Assembly (NCBI GenBank): GCA_000711775.1
Contig: ARYC01017607.1
Coordinates: forward strand, 1-64,000
Length of the DNA stretch: 64,000 bases
Direction of reading: 5' to 3'
DNA from: Oxytricha trifallax
Lineage: Eukaryota > Ciliophora > Spirotrichea > Sporadotrichida > Oxytrichidae
The translations under genes were made by a program, and so were the position numbers. The notes under the pieces were generated by a model. It was not told the DNA's origin, did no database searches, and was given only the letters and a program-made list of their open reading frames with translations. Of the stretch, positions 44,135 to 56,479 are shown piece after piece (the first letter of the stretch is position 1; each line of letters opens with the position of its first letter).

Positions 44135-45318
44135 TCATGCTTTCACTGTCTATTATCTTGGTCTTAAAACTTTTTTTCTCACTATCTCAAGCTTCTCGTT
44201 CACTGGATGAGTAGCTTTCATGGATTTCAGCATTTTAAATTTCGTTTTAGACTTTACTTACATCTTCTCTCTGAATTCAGCTTCTTCCTTTAATCACGTT
44301 TTACTTTTGATCTCTTCTTGTAGAGCCGAAAAAAGAAATATCCTAGGCAAGAGGTCTAAGTCTATCCTTGAAATCTAAGATGTCAATGGTGAAGTTAGAG
44401 AACACTGAAAGTTCTGGGTTTTATTTTCTCTTTGCAATCATCCAGTAATCATTCATGTCGTTGTTATTACCAGTGTAATCTTGGTAGATTTCCTCTAATC
44501 TGATCTTTTCTCTGTTTGTAAGATTCTCTATTAAATCCTTTCTTTGAGACTAACTTAGCTTTGCTAAAGCCTACCTTTTATTCTCCATTTTAGCACTATT
44601 CGATAGAGCATCAAGCACTTCAGTGACTTGTCCTCTCCTAGACAGTCATCTCCTAAACAGGCATCTCCTCTGGCCATAAAAGTAAACAGAAAAGATTTTT
44701 AGCCATCCCTAAATAATAAAATGTATTTGAAAAAGATATCGTACCTCAGAGATTAAACTTGCATTAGGCATTTTAATTTTTTATGTCTTTAATCTTGTAT
44801 TATTAGTCAAATGGTTCGATGCCAAAAATGATTTTCCTCTGATTTCTGAACCGTTTCTACTAGGACTTATAAGAATACTCTATAGCGGATTCCACTTGAC
44901 TCTTAAATAATTCTTCTGATTTCAAGTCATCTTGTAAAATCGGCCATTTTTTAATCATCATTCGTTTAATCTAAAGCATAGCTCTTTATCTTATTAATAT
45001 TCGTTAGTGGAAGAGCTCCCTCGCCATCTCTTTAATATCCAATTACTCTTGTAAGTAGCTGGCATATTTCTTCGTATTTTCAGGGCCATGGGTGGCTTCC
45101 ACAGTTTCGTAGATCTCTTTAGTTTGGCAGGATTGGCTGTAGATAAAATCGAGAAGTCTCTTTAGCCGTTCATGAACATTGAAGATGGAGACTTGCAGTG
45201 GCTAAATAGCATGATTCTTTGAGGTGAAGATTAGTTTCAGGATAGAGGCCGACAGCTTAATTGACCAGGAGGACCAGCTTTTCTTTTGAGAGGACACCCT
45301 ATAGTCTTCTAGCAGCAT
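44135..45318 (-). CDS. Unidentified ciliate-code gene in three frame blocks
   Basis: A gene-like region of raised GC on the minus strand. Block 1 (ATG 45318 to TGA 44746, 190 aa) includes DYRVSSQKKSWSSWS, SNGTEATHGPEN-like Glu/His/Gly text around residue 70, and a basic helix-rich end. Block 2 (44645-44277) includes EVLDALSNSAKMENKRQ, EEIYQDYTGNNNDMNDYWM and FTIDILDFKDRLRPLAQD. Block 3 (about 44290-44135) reads EEAEFREKMQVKSKTKFK and ATHPVNEKLEIVRKK to TGA at 44135. An intron ending ...TTATTATTTAG lies between blocks 1 and 2. A GAGATG(C/A)CTGT(T/C)TAG 15-bp tandem pair sits at about 44645-44675. The remaining shifts could be short eliminated sequences or decay. No family is recognised. Confidence 0.55.
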
Positions 45319-45324
45319 CTTTTA

Positions 45325-46430
45325 ATAAGGATATTAATAGAAATAAAATTTAATCAGACATTAAATTATAATAATTATTACTCATATTCATATTTTTATC
45401 TAGTTGTTTTTCATATCATACTAACCTCTTTTAAAAGTAGCAGTAGTAGTACTAATATAAGACTTATGTTATTAAAAGCAACCTATTAAAAATTATAATA
45501 ATTATGAATTTTATGAAAATATATTCAAATTTAATGAACTCCTATTCTAATAGCTATAATGTCTTTTATGATAATGATGTTAAAAATTTTTCAGAAGTTT
45601 TTTCCAAATTTTCAATATAGGGAAATAAGCAAGCTATTTGGAATTAAGGAAGAGAAAGATGTTTCTTAGGAGCCAGCAATTTGAAACAAGTCATTAAGAA
45701 AATTTTAATAATATATTCATACTTTGTGAAATGAGACTAATATTATTTGAGAGATCAAAAAATCAAGCCTTTTTCTTTTGATCAAATAATTTAATTTAAA
45801 ATATTTATTTTAACAATATTGATCATAAATCATTGAAAAATAAAAAGTTATTTAAAAATATGAATTAACGTATTATATTTATATATCTCATGATTAAAAT
45901 TATAATGAATTTTAAAGATGCAGACCTGCTATAAAACATACTTTAAACTCTATGACTAACAACAAATAACTCTAAAGTATAAAAGTAAATTTCGAATATT
46001 TTATTATAAAATTTTATAATCAACAATGAAGATTATCATTAGTCAGATGAATCAACTTTATACTATACATATCATTATATAGATGTTTAAATTGAAGAGT
46101 GAAATCATATAGTAAATGACAGAGAAACTGCGAAAATTTTAAATATACTAAAATTTGATTAAAATAACTATCAATACCTGATCTCCGTAGAATGAGAAAA
46201 GATTTAAGAAGTTTAAATATTGAAAAATAAAAAAGCGCTTAATATCAAATCTAATTGAGTTTATGACTTAAATAGACAGAAAAATCAGCATATTTATTTT
46301 GTTTTATGTTTGCTTAAATATACTTATAATCACGATTGATTTCTATTTTATCAATATTATAATTTTTTGGGGGGATTGTTATAAAATTAACCATACTGGA
46401 AAATTATGATTTCTAGCTACCTCACAATGA
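45325..46430. other. AT-rich spacer
   Basis: No supportable gene or repeat. Confidence 0.4.
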
Positions 46431-46439
46431 AATGTAAAA

Positions 46440-46730
46440 ATAATATTAAATGGTATTTAAGAAAGAATTTAGTTATTTGTAAAATTATAGTTTAGGCTCT
46501 TCTTTATTTGCTGATTTATTGTCTATTAATAAGCTGAGATTTTTTCTTTTCAAAGGGCTTTCTCTCTTAAACTGATTTATAGTCTTGTAATCAATAAACT
46601 CATTAATCTTGATTCACCTTGATCTGCTAAGTAATTTTAAGAAATTATTTGATTCGAATTCTGTTGTTTTTAAACTTCTTAGTTTCTTTATTGAGTCTTC
46701 TAATTGTTCAAATTATGCAAAGAACTATGA
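46440..46730 (-). other. Coding-like segment with one in-frame TGA
   Basis: The minus strand reads QFEQLEDSIKKLRSLKTTEF, then SNNFLKLLSRSR, a TGA, then IKINEFIDYKTINQFKRES and SLLIDNKSANKEEPK in the same frame. The charged, Ser/Lys-rich text suggests a gene or MDS fragment. The TGA at about 46618 would terminate it. Confidence 0.35.
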
Positions 46731-46739
46731 ATGAAAAAA

Positions 46740-49700
46740 GAAAAATATAGCAAGTAATAAAATCTTACTAGAATATATAATTCTATATTCTATTGAAATT
46801 GTAAGTAATTTTCAATATGAATTTATTCATGTTTAACAAGATGGTTTTTATTTTAAAATATATGCAAACAGAATAAAAGTTTATTAAGTGCTGTGATAAG
46901 TAATAAAAAAATTTCATGCTTTTATTAATTTTCTCCTAAAACTTTGTGTTTTTACTATCATTTTTCATTAAGCTAATAGATATATAATCATAGTTAGTAG
47001 GATTATTATAAATATATCATTGTTGAATTGCCTTTTCCCGATTATAATTTACATGCAAGATAAATTTTGTTAATTTCTCTCTTATCTATAAAATTTTTTA
47101 TATAACATTCTTCTAGCTTATTAAGTAACAAATTTTATCGATGTGTTTTTTGTCAACTCAAGTGTCATGAGTAAATAATCTCCAAGATTTTTCTGAAATT
47201 TGAAAATGTACCTAATACATCCCTAGAGTTAGACAGAAATAGGCTTTTTAGAAAAATAAGTCAGATAAATCCAAACTATATCTTTAACAAAATATAAGTT
47301 CTTTGTACCAGAAATCAAGCTTATTTTAACACGAATCTATTCTCGCTTATTTTCAAGTAATTTATAATTGTGAGTTTAAATGAGAAAGAATAAAAAAGTA
47401 ACAGAGTTTAAACTTTAGTATCTTTTTATTATATATTAAAGTAAAGCAGTAAGAAGAAAAAATTTAAATGAGCGTCTATTTAGGACACAATTTAGTGGAA
47501 AAAGTAAGACTATGAATATATCTCACATTTAATATTATTCATAAAGGTTATAAGCATGATTTTCATTGATCCTGACAATCATAGAAACTATAAGTACTAG
47601 TTAAAGGCGATTAACTGCTTCTTTGATTAACAGCTTGTAGACTTACTAAAAATTAAAAATCATTGCTAAATCTCCTCAGTAAATTTTAAATATAATAAGT
47701 ATTAAAGAAAATTTAAATTTAAATTATTAATTATATTAATCAGAAAATAATAAAGGATCTGTTGTAAGACGTCAATACTATTTGTAATTAAATATAAATA
47801 TAATAAAAATAATTCTTAATTATTAAAATTGTTCTCTCCGTTTTTATTTCACTATAAAATCTTTAATCTTAACTTTAAATGTGATAAAACAATACTATTA
47901 ATTAAAAATAATTTATTAGAATTTATTTTCGAAGGTTTTTATTAGTATTCATGGGGAAAGAGTATATTGAATATTTTTTGTCAATTATAACAAATCCTCT
48001 AGGAGTTGAAATGTTTTTATCTTTATGAAGTAATAAATATTTATTTGTAAGATTAGGTGAAAGATGAAAATACTCAATGAAAATTGAATACGTTAAAGGT
48101 AAATAAATTGTAAAAAGATATGTTTTATGTTAAGGGATCCATTAAACCAATATAATTAAATAAAAATAAATTAATAATAATTTCAGTTCATCAACCTTTA
48201 TTATTGAAAACTGTAGATTCAAGTCAAATTCTAAATTGAGATATCAAATGTTTTGAAATGTATAGAATTATTCAATTTTATTTAAGTACTTTAAAACGTC
48301 TATCTTTAGAAAGATATCTATATATTTGGCAAATATTATCTGAATGATATCACTACATCAGTTATGAAAAAATTGCTTGAAAATTACAGTTAATACAATA
48401 GCTTAAGATAAAACTAAATTATATATACTTATTTTTACTGTAAATTGTTACTTTTACTGATGCCAAAAATATAGCATTTTTGTTAAATATATAAACTTAC
48501 TTTGATTCGTCAAAATATCTCACTTAGTTTTTATGTTTTTAAAATCTAAGTCAATTGATAACAATATAATTTCTAAAAATGAATAACTTAAATTAATAAT
48601 AAGTTTCTCTAAATGACAAAACATTAATTGACATTTTAGAGCCCCTATTATTCATATCATACTATTTAAATACACTATATTTCTCATTATTTTAATAGAA
48701 AGTATTTAGAAATTGATAATAGATTATTTAGTCGAGATAATTAAAATAATAAAGGAAGTATGTTAACCTCAGAAGGAATAATTGTCAATTTATAATAACG
48801 ATCTTGAAATTCCTGATAAAAGATCACTAAAGAACTTTCTGAACAGGCAAGGTATAGCGCTGATCGAGACAACAATACTTGATAATAATTTAGTGTTTAG
48901 TAAAATAAAGTGTTTTTATTATTATAAAATAATTTTTATTATTTATAAACAAAATAAACAGGAAAGATCAGTGCAAAAAGCAGAAAATAGATATTTATAG
49001 TAACTTCTTAAAGATGCTTTTAACTTGAACAGCAGTATCTCAAAATATTAAGTATTGATATAAATTATAAAAGAATGTCTTCTTGTTTGTACAAATAATA
49101 ACATTAATTAACAACCAAAAAATAAGGAGTTCATCAATTCCAAATGTTAAAGTAGTTAATTTAAATATGAAATTCATTATTAAAGCTTAATAATCCTTTC
49201 TTAATGATGAGTAATTTACTTATGATAGATTCTTAAAATAGGAACTCCAATCTAAAATGGATAGCCAATTACATATTTATATTAAATATAAGAATAAATT
49301 TTTCTGACTTTTATAACAGAAATTGATCTTTACAGATTTGTATTTTTTTATAATTGCAGAAACAAGTTTCAATAAAATGAGAGAGTACTTTTTCCAGTTA
49401 TTATTAATATTGAAAGTTGAACGATTACCCCATTAAAACATGAAAATTGATCAGCAAGTAATGAAAAATTCAAATGAAGAAAGACAAAGCAATAAAAAAG
49501 CAAACATACTTATTAAAACATAAAACAAGCGATTTAAAAGGATGACCAAGAATATGATATTTTTTTAATCCAGAACAGGAATCAACGAAAATAGATCATT
49601 TAATTTAATTAATTAAAACAATTTTAAGTTATACATACAAATTAGAGCTCTATATATTATTAATAAACATCTTAATTAAATAAATATATAGAAAATTCAA

Positions 49701-50260
49701 AACAAGTTACTATCACTAAGCAATATAAAGAGCTAGGAACAAATTTAAAATTAAGATATCAAAAATAAATATTTAATTTTACATAAAAAGGTTCTTACTG
49801 AGCTCATTATAATTATTGGTTAAAATGATTTCAACTTTAAAGAAATTTAAGCAGCTATTACTGTATAATAAAATATTTATTTAAATATATAAAATAAAAT
49901 TATTATTTTGATATGCAACATGATAGAAAGCATTAAGAAATTCATTAAAAACATAATTAATAGCTTATTATTTTAAATATTCTGGAATTAAATCAGGATG
50001 ATACACCAATAATAAATAAAATTAAGAAAAAGTAATTATAAATATTTATTTCTAAAACATAATAACATAGGTGAGATATTTCGTAAAATTATTTCAATCT
50101 TTAATTAAAAATTGAAATTTTCTTTATATCATTAATTAATTAATTACAATTATTATATTCATTCATTTAATTTTCAAGGCTACTATTAATAATGACTGCC
50201 TGTTATTCTATCATCAAACTCAGAACATCTGCTAATCAGGAAGAAGCTTAGGCTTTTATT
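46740..50260. other. Long AT-rich spacer
   Basis: About 3.5 kb of AT-rich sequence. Frames exist in the ciliate code but have the Lys/Asn/Ile/Phe-rich composition expected from AT-rich noncoding DNA, so none is called. Confidence 0.4.
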
Positions 50261-50264
50261 TTAA

Positions 50265-50345
50265 ATCTGGCTTTTAACATACCTCTTCTCTCCAAAACAC
50301 ACTCTTTCTTCCTTGTGCTGCAGATACATCATAAATAAAGATATG
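50265..50345 (-). other. Exon-like segment with a 5' splice site
   Basis: The minus strand reads FIYDVSAAQGRKSVFWREE and is followed immediately by GTATGTTAAA, a good intron start. Acceptor candidates ending TAAAAG or CCTAAG lie 30-35 nt on. It may belong to the same minus-strand gene as 50880-51115. Confidence 0.3.
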
Positions 50346-50879
50346 AGTTTATATTTTACTCTTTTAAAATGTGCATTTTGAATGATATTTTCTTTAAATA
50401 ATTAATGAAAAATGAAATTAAATATTTGCTTACCTCTTCTCAAAGTCAGATTTAGTGACTCTAAATATGAAGCATCTCTCTTATCAGAATTTATGAGTTT
50501 ATTTTTTAAATCTAAGTTCTGCAAAACCACTTTGATAATTGCTTTTACTAAGTTCAAGAGCAAAATAATTCTAATTAGGAAAAACTTTTGTCAAAGAATC
50601 ATCTACCCTGAAATATAATCAAGTTAAAATATTTCATAAAACAATATGCCAATAATTTAATTAACAACTAGGAAAAACTTTATAATTTAAGGTGCCTCCA
50701 ATTGCACTTGCTCTAAAAACATTATTAAGAGAAGTAAAGCCTATTATCAAAGATTCACTATAGTAATATTTTTAATTAGAAAACATAATCACCTTTATAT
50801 TTTAATCATGAAAAATAATGAGAAAAATTGATGATTAGAGAAATTAAATTGAATCTAATTAGAATACTTTTTGTACATA

Positions 50880-51115
50880 TAAAAAATGGAAATGTATAAG
50901 AAATCGTTCCAACTTCCTCATCTTCATCATCATATTCATCTTCAATATATATTCTTTTAAATCCACTCTCTGTGTCGTGTTGCTAAGGACTTGTGTTCTT
51001 GCCAAGTAGAACTACTAAAAAATAAGAAAAAAGATATATTTTTTGTCACTTACATTTTATATGAGTACTTTATCTACCTCCAACTGCGTCTAATCTATAA
51101 GAATACTTCTTAGTA
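50880..51115 (-). CDS. Gene fragment with a canonical 39-nt intron and acidic domain
   Basis: Exon 1 (about 51115-51054) reads KKYSYRLDAVGGRQSTHIK. The intron at 51015-51053 reads GTAAGTGACA...ATTTTTTAG. Exon 2 continues in phase as LVLLGKNTSPQQHDTESG, then FKRIYIEDEYDDEDEEVG. Splicing also removes an in-frame TGA. The strong splice sites and an acidic run make this one of the better gene calls outside the transposons. The ends fade into AT-rich DNA, as expected for an MDS. The function is unknown. Confidence 0.45.
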
Positions 51116-51603
51116 TTTTAAGTTTTTGATTAAATTAATTAATTTCATATTATAGATAGCGAATGATTATTTTAAGCCATTGTTCATTAGATTATTTTAG
51201 TCATTTGCTAATTCACCAAAATAATTGTCTCTAAACGATTAAATCGCAACAATTATATTTAAATGTACACAAGCACCACAATTAGCAAAAAGTTATTTTC
51301 ACTTTGTTTACAATTCACCACAAATGACTGATTCACTTTTGTTAAGATAAGTACGTAAATGAAGATTCTAGTAGCAAAAAACTAAATATCTGGGAAGTAA
51401 AATAATCTCACTATAGAGAGAATCATGAACACGAAAAAATACTGCTGTTTTATATTTATTAGTAAGCTGAAATAAAAAATTCTGGAATATGTATTTCAAA
51501 GTGTCAAGTAGCTATTTGCCAAAGTTCGCTCCTGCCTGTAAGGTAGAATTATATTCGCCTTCAAAGATATTTTCTATTGATTTCCTAATCGAATAAATAA
51601 ATA

Positions 51604-51870
51604 ATGTCTGTGAAATTAAAAATATATAATCATCCTGATCTTATCCATGGAGGGCTTTAAGAATTTTGAGAAACTAATAGTGACTTTAAAATAGTCATAG
51701 ATATTGATATTATATTCTTTAGTGATTTTGAATTCATTTAGTATAAAACTCCATTAAACTTTCAATTAAATGATATTCATAATAGGTATTGCTTAAACCA
51801 TCTGAACAATCTATGCCTATATATTTCAATAATTTAAATTGCAAAATTAGCATTTTTAAAAAAAACTTGA
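51604..51870 (+). other. Coding-like segment with one in-frame TGA
   Basis: It starts MSVKLKIYNHPDLIHGGLQ, meets TGA at 51667-51669, and stays in the same frame with TNSDFKIVIDIDIIFFSDFE and NDIHNRYCLNHLNNLCLY to TGA at 51868-51870. It is AT-rich and may be chance. Recorded because the frame is preserved across the stop. Confidence 0.25.
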
Positions 51871-51874
51871 AATT

Positions 51875-52810
51875 TTTTATTTATTTTTTAGTATAATTAT
51901 ATATATAAAAGTGAACTTAGTTGGGGTCATATCTCGAAAATATTAATTGCACACGAAGAGTTTATCTGCTACTATTACAAAGCATTAAAAACTCTATCAA
52001 ACTACAAAATAAATAATATACATTATGAGGGTGGAATGAGTTTGACCCCATTCCCGAAATATCTGAGAATTTAGTTCATTAAAGACTGATCCATAATAGT
52101 AAAGTTATCTTATTTATTTGTGTTGGTTTATAAAATTTAAATAATAAAAAAGAAGTCATAATCATATGAAAGAAATTTTTGCAAATCATTATAACTTTTC
52201 ATTTCGGCAATTGCAAGAAGTACTTTTTTATATATGAAATCCAGCTTCTCAATTCAACAGTTTTTAAAAGACTTTTAATGAATGATTTTTTCCTGTCTAA
52301 TCAGATATATAACTGGAGAAAGATGGAATCTCTAACATAACTTTTGATAGAAGACCATTTTTAAAGTTTAAACTAGAACAAGAAATTAATCTTTTTTATT
52401 TATTTAGACATTTGAAATTTAGAATCTATAACTTTGCCAAGTTTAAATTGTTCAAATGAATAAATAGGTTAGGGTATATATCGTCAATTAATATTTAACT
52501 TTAAATTTCTCTTTTAGCTCTTTTTAAGTTTTTTTAGCTGATTTATAGCCATATAATTTTTGTTTAAAGCACCATTCCTTTCTAACGTTAAAAGCTAGTC
52601 AATTTAGTTAATATCCCAAAGTTTACTTGATATAACTTTCTTAATATGTTTAACATTCTACGTATGAAGCACGTACAGAACAAGAAAAAGTGAAGAAATC
52701 TGGTAAGCAGTCCATAATCAGAGTTACTTTTGAGACAACAATATCTCAGACATTAACCATCTTTTATTTTACTTAATCTTATTATCAATCATATAGTAAA
52801 TAGGACAAAA
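51875..52810. other. AT-rich spacer
   Basis: No supportable feature. Confidence 0.4.
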
Positions 52811-52813
52811 TTT

Positions 52814-53205
52814 TAGCAATAAATTTGAATTTGGAAATTAAATTAAATTAAAATTATAAAATATAAAAATATTGGCAGTTTACATTTTTTAAACCTAAAA
52901 AATGTAGTACTTGTAAAATAGAAGACTCAAAATTAGTAGGACTTTACTATAGGCGTGGTTCCTCACTTCCATGAAGTTAGATGAATTGATTTTAATTTTA
53001 TTTGATTTGTTGTTTTTTTTTATTTTGATGCTAAAATTGAAGTCAATTTATTTCGATCAAGGTAGTACCGCCAATAGTAAAGTCCTGTTAATTTTTAATT
53101 ATCTCTTAAACAAGTACATTATTTTCTAGGTTAAAATAATGTAAACTGCCAATATTTTGATATTTTATAATTTAATTTTATTTAATTTTCCAAATTCAAA
53201 TTTAT
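52814..53205. mobile_element. Foldback element of ~390 bp
   Basis: Inverted arms of about 150-170 bp share ATTGGCAGTTTACAT, ACTTGT and AGGACTTTACTAT blocks (left 52814-52970, right 53045-53205). They are separated by a short AT-rich centre that includes the GC-richer TAGTACCGCC. No target duplication is clear and no frame is present. Confidence 0.75.
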
Positions 53206-53209
53206 TTCT

Positions 53210-53750
53210 ACAATAATAAAAAATACTTTTTAGGTTATAATAAAGCCATTTATTGAAGTATATCTTCACCTTCAAGCTTTAAACTATCTTCTTCAATTCT
53301 CTGAGAAAAAACAATTCTTTGATATTTTTTATTTTTTCTTAAAGATTTAGCGTACATATGTCCTTCAATTATTGATAAAAATCATTATTTTCATGTCAAA
53401 GTCGCAATCGTTAACTACTAAGCTTTTAGTAAGTTGTTCATAGAACCTAAAAAAGAAGCATAAAATGTTAAAACCAGCTTAAAATATCTATCTATAATAA
53501 TATATTAAATTGTCATGCTGACAGTACAATTTAACAAAGATTTTCTCTTACAAAACCGTGTTTCAAATAATGTGTATATTTCTAAATTATTTAGTTAAAT
53601 TCATCAGATATTGTCTTTGCAGCTTCTTATCATACACGCCTATTTTAAACAGAAAAATATCAATTTATTTGCTCTAATAAGCGCCCATTTTAACTTTTTA
53701 TGTAATTTATTTAAGTTAATCTCTTGGAAACTATTCACTATATAATAGCA
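53210..53750. other. AT-rich spacer between foldback elements
   Basis: No supportable gene. Confidence 0.4.
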
Positions 53751-53755
53751 AGGGT

Positions 53756-54326
53756 AATGGCCCCCAGGACAACATAAAATATTTTTCCCAAAATTTTCAA
53801 ATGATTTATAAGTCATTAAAATTTCATAAATACTTATAATAATTCCCTTAATATGTCACAAATGATATTTTAAGATTGACCCACAAAAATCAAGCATCTA
53901 ATTTAGATAAAATAAAAAAAATTAATTAAATCTTTAAAATTTTATATAAGATTTGTTTCATAGATTTTATTTTTACTTTAATATTATGATTATTAAATAA
54001 AGAGCTGTAATTTCAATCGGAATAGTTAAAGAATTACTTAAATTTAAATAAAAAAGTAAATCAATAAAAAATTACCACTCTTTATTTAATAATCATAATA
54101 TTAAAGTAAAAATAAAATCTATGAAACAAATCTTATATAAAATTTTAAAGATTTAATTAATTTTTTTTATTTTATCTAAATTAGATGCTTGATTTTTGTG
54201 GGTCAATCTTAAAATATCATTTGTGACATATTAAGGGAATTATTATAAGTATTTATGAAATTTTAATGACTTATAAATCATTTGAAAATTTTGGGAAAAA
54301 TATTTTATGTTGTCCTGGGGGCCATT
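53756..54326. mobile_element. Foldback element B (~570 bp, near-perfect palindrome)
   Basis: The left arm begins AATGGCCCCCAGGACAACAT and the right arm is its nearly exact inverse, ending ATGTTGTCCTGGGGGCCATT. The arms extend to a short centre near 54030-54050, so most of the element is palindromic. The tips are preceded by GGGTA / TCCC, like the element at 59314. No coding frame was seen. It is MITE-like or a long-hairpin element. Confidence 0.88.
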
Positions 54327-54329
54327 TCC

Positions 54330-55855
54330 CCAAAGCAGTGAGCAACCTTAAGCTTTGGGACAACAAGATCAGCATAGCTTTTTTCTGTGGTGCTCGCTGA
54401 ATAATATCCTAGGTTTTAACTTAAAATGTAATAAATATTTCTCAAAAATACTTCCAGAAACCTAAAAATTTATAATTTTGAGGACAAGGGCTATTTAGAA
54501 GACTGATTAGTTAAGTGAAAATATGTTCTGCTACCTCATACCTATATCATTAAAATTATCAAAAGGTTTAATGTTTACTATGAAATCTTGGAAGTCAAGC
54601 TTGTTTAACCTTAAAGACCTAAAAAGCATATTTGCTATTTCTGCAAGTTAACAAAAGCTTGAAATAAGGTCAGATTCTAATATAGCTTGCTACAGTTATG
54701 TAATTTTGATGTTTTCTAAAACACAATATTAATTATAAGCTGGAATATAAACAATATTTATGCACTTTATTATTTATTAAATTGATTTATAATTTAAATC
54801 TTTTATTCTAACATAATTCTAAAACCCTATATGCGAGTTATTGCAAAACATTTTAACATTCTTCAGCAAATAAATCAATTCATTTTTCATAAATTGCTTT
54901 TTTAAAAAAATTTGAAATTCATTTTTTTAATTATATTTTTTTAATTCAAATCTTTAACTCATATATAATGTTTGTCAATTAATATTTGACTACCTCGTTC
55001 TATTATAGATTCACTAGCTTTCCATATGCTTGCATTTATTTAGGCTGGGTTTGAAATCAGGTTTTTTATTGCATTTTATCAGCTTGCTAAATAAGTTTTA
55101 TTTCAGATTCCCTGGTTAATTTCTTTGAGCTCAAGTGTAGTCTACTTTGAATGTACTTGAAAAATAAATAGTGTTCATGATTGTATAAAATCAATTAATT
55201 TTAAAAGAATATATTTATAATTTAAGTTATGATACATTAACAATCTAGATTTAGCCCATGACTGTCATTATTTTTAGCATTCCATATCTCCAGAATCTTC
55301 AATTTATAATCCTATACTTTTTATTTACACATATGTATATAGATTTTTAAAACTTATCAAAAATTAAAAGTAAGAATAAAATATCATTAAACCCTAAAAG
55401 ATTCATATAAACACATCCATATTTAGGTATTTTTTTAATTTTAATTGAGGGTAAAATATTGCTTTCTGAATGAATGATTAAATTATATTTTCAAGCCTTA
55501 TGAAATATCCTACCCTAAGTTCATTATAAAAAGAATGAATTCCCATTTTATATTCACATAATTTAAGAAAATAATTTCTATTCTCATAAGTTAAAGACCT
55601 ATGATTTTTTATTATTTTTGCCTTTTCTTTTTCTATTTTTTTAAATAGAAGCTATTTTTCTTCAGCATCTTCTATATTTCTTTGTAATTCAACTCACTCA
55701 AGTATATTCTATAGAGTATAATCAATAAGCAAATATGAATTAATTTTAAGATGAATTATACTAATTATATAAAATATTTAAAAAGTTTATCCAAGGGAAT
55801 TTAAAAATGTAATATTATAATTTCTTAAGAGTTTATTCAAGGGACTAAGCTCTCA
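54330..55855. other. AT-rich spacer
   Basis: No supportable gene. A slightly GC-richer stretch follows the foldback element (54340-54420). Confidence 0.4.
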
Positions 55856-55862
55856 ATTCTAT

Positions 55863-56476
55863 AATGGATTAAAAAGTGAACTAGAATTGTAAGTAATTTT
55901 TTTTAAATAACAAATCACTTAGTTTATTAGACAGAGGTAGAATATTAAAATACTAGAACTCAGTTAGAGACAACTTAAATTATAGAAAAGATAAATATGG
56001 TATCTGAGGAGTCATAACTGGAACAGGGGTTAGGTCAAATTAGCAGTAATCTTATGACAGTAGTAGATGAGAAATACCATCAAAAGCTACAAAGCCTAGT
56101 CAATAAAGCGTTGTTTGAGTAAGATAATATTGAGAATAAACATAGCAAAATAATAAGTGCCCTATCATTAGAATTATTTTAGATTCAAATTAAAATATTC
56201 CTTAATAATTTAAATAAAAATTGTTCTTTATAGTGCAGATTGATTAATAAAGATGCTATAATATGAAATAAGGCATAATTTTTCAAGAGCCGAAAGCCTA
56301 ATGACCATGAATTTTATAGAGCTAATCAAAATTAATTTAGGAAGAGTGTGAGTAGTTAAGTTCTCAATATAAACGTAAAGGAGGAGGTTTTACATCCCAC
56401 AGAATCCAAAGAAAATAAAATTTTAATGAAATATTCGGAAGATAGTAATTAAACTATGGGAGGTGCAGGATCTTGA
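55863..56476 (+). CDS. Unidentified gene with a 46-nt intron and one in-frame TGA
   Basis: An ATG at 55863 starts MDQKVNQN. A GT-AG intron at 55889-55934 (GTAAGTAATT...TTAGACAG) joins in phase to VEYQNTRTQLETTQIIEKIN, then EESQLEQGLGQISSNLM, DEKYHQKLQSLVNKALFEQD and CRLINKDAII. TGA follows at 56264-56266. The same frame then continues with FFKSRKPNDHEFYRANQNQ, NVKEEVLHPTESKENK and SEDSNQTMGGAGS to TGA at 56474-56476. The Gln/Glu/Ser/Lys-rich composition and splice sites support a real gene. The internal TGA suggests decay, readthrough or an unrecognised eliminated sequence. No family is recognised. Confidence 0.45.
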
Positions 56477-56479
56477 ATT

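Noticed and set aside
44590..44680. GT-AG intron removing the second frame break in the 44-kb gene
   Set aside because: No GT-AG pair of plausible length restores the phase there, so the break is left unexplained.
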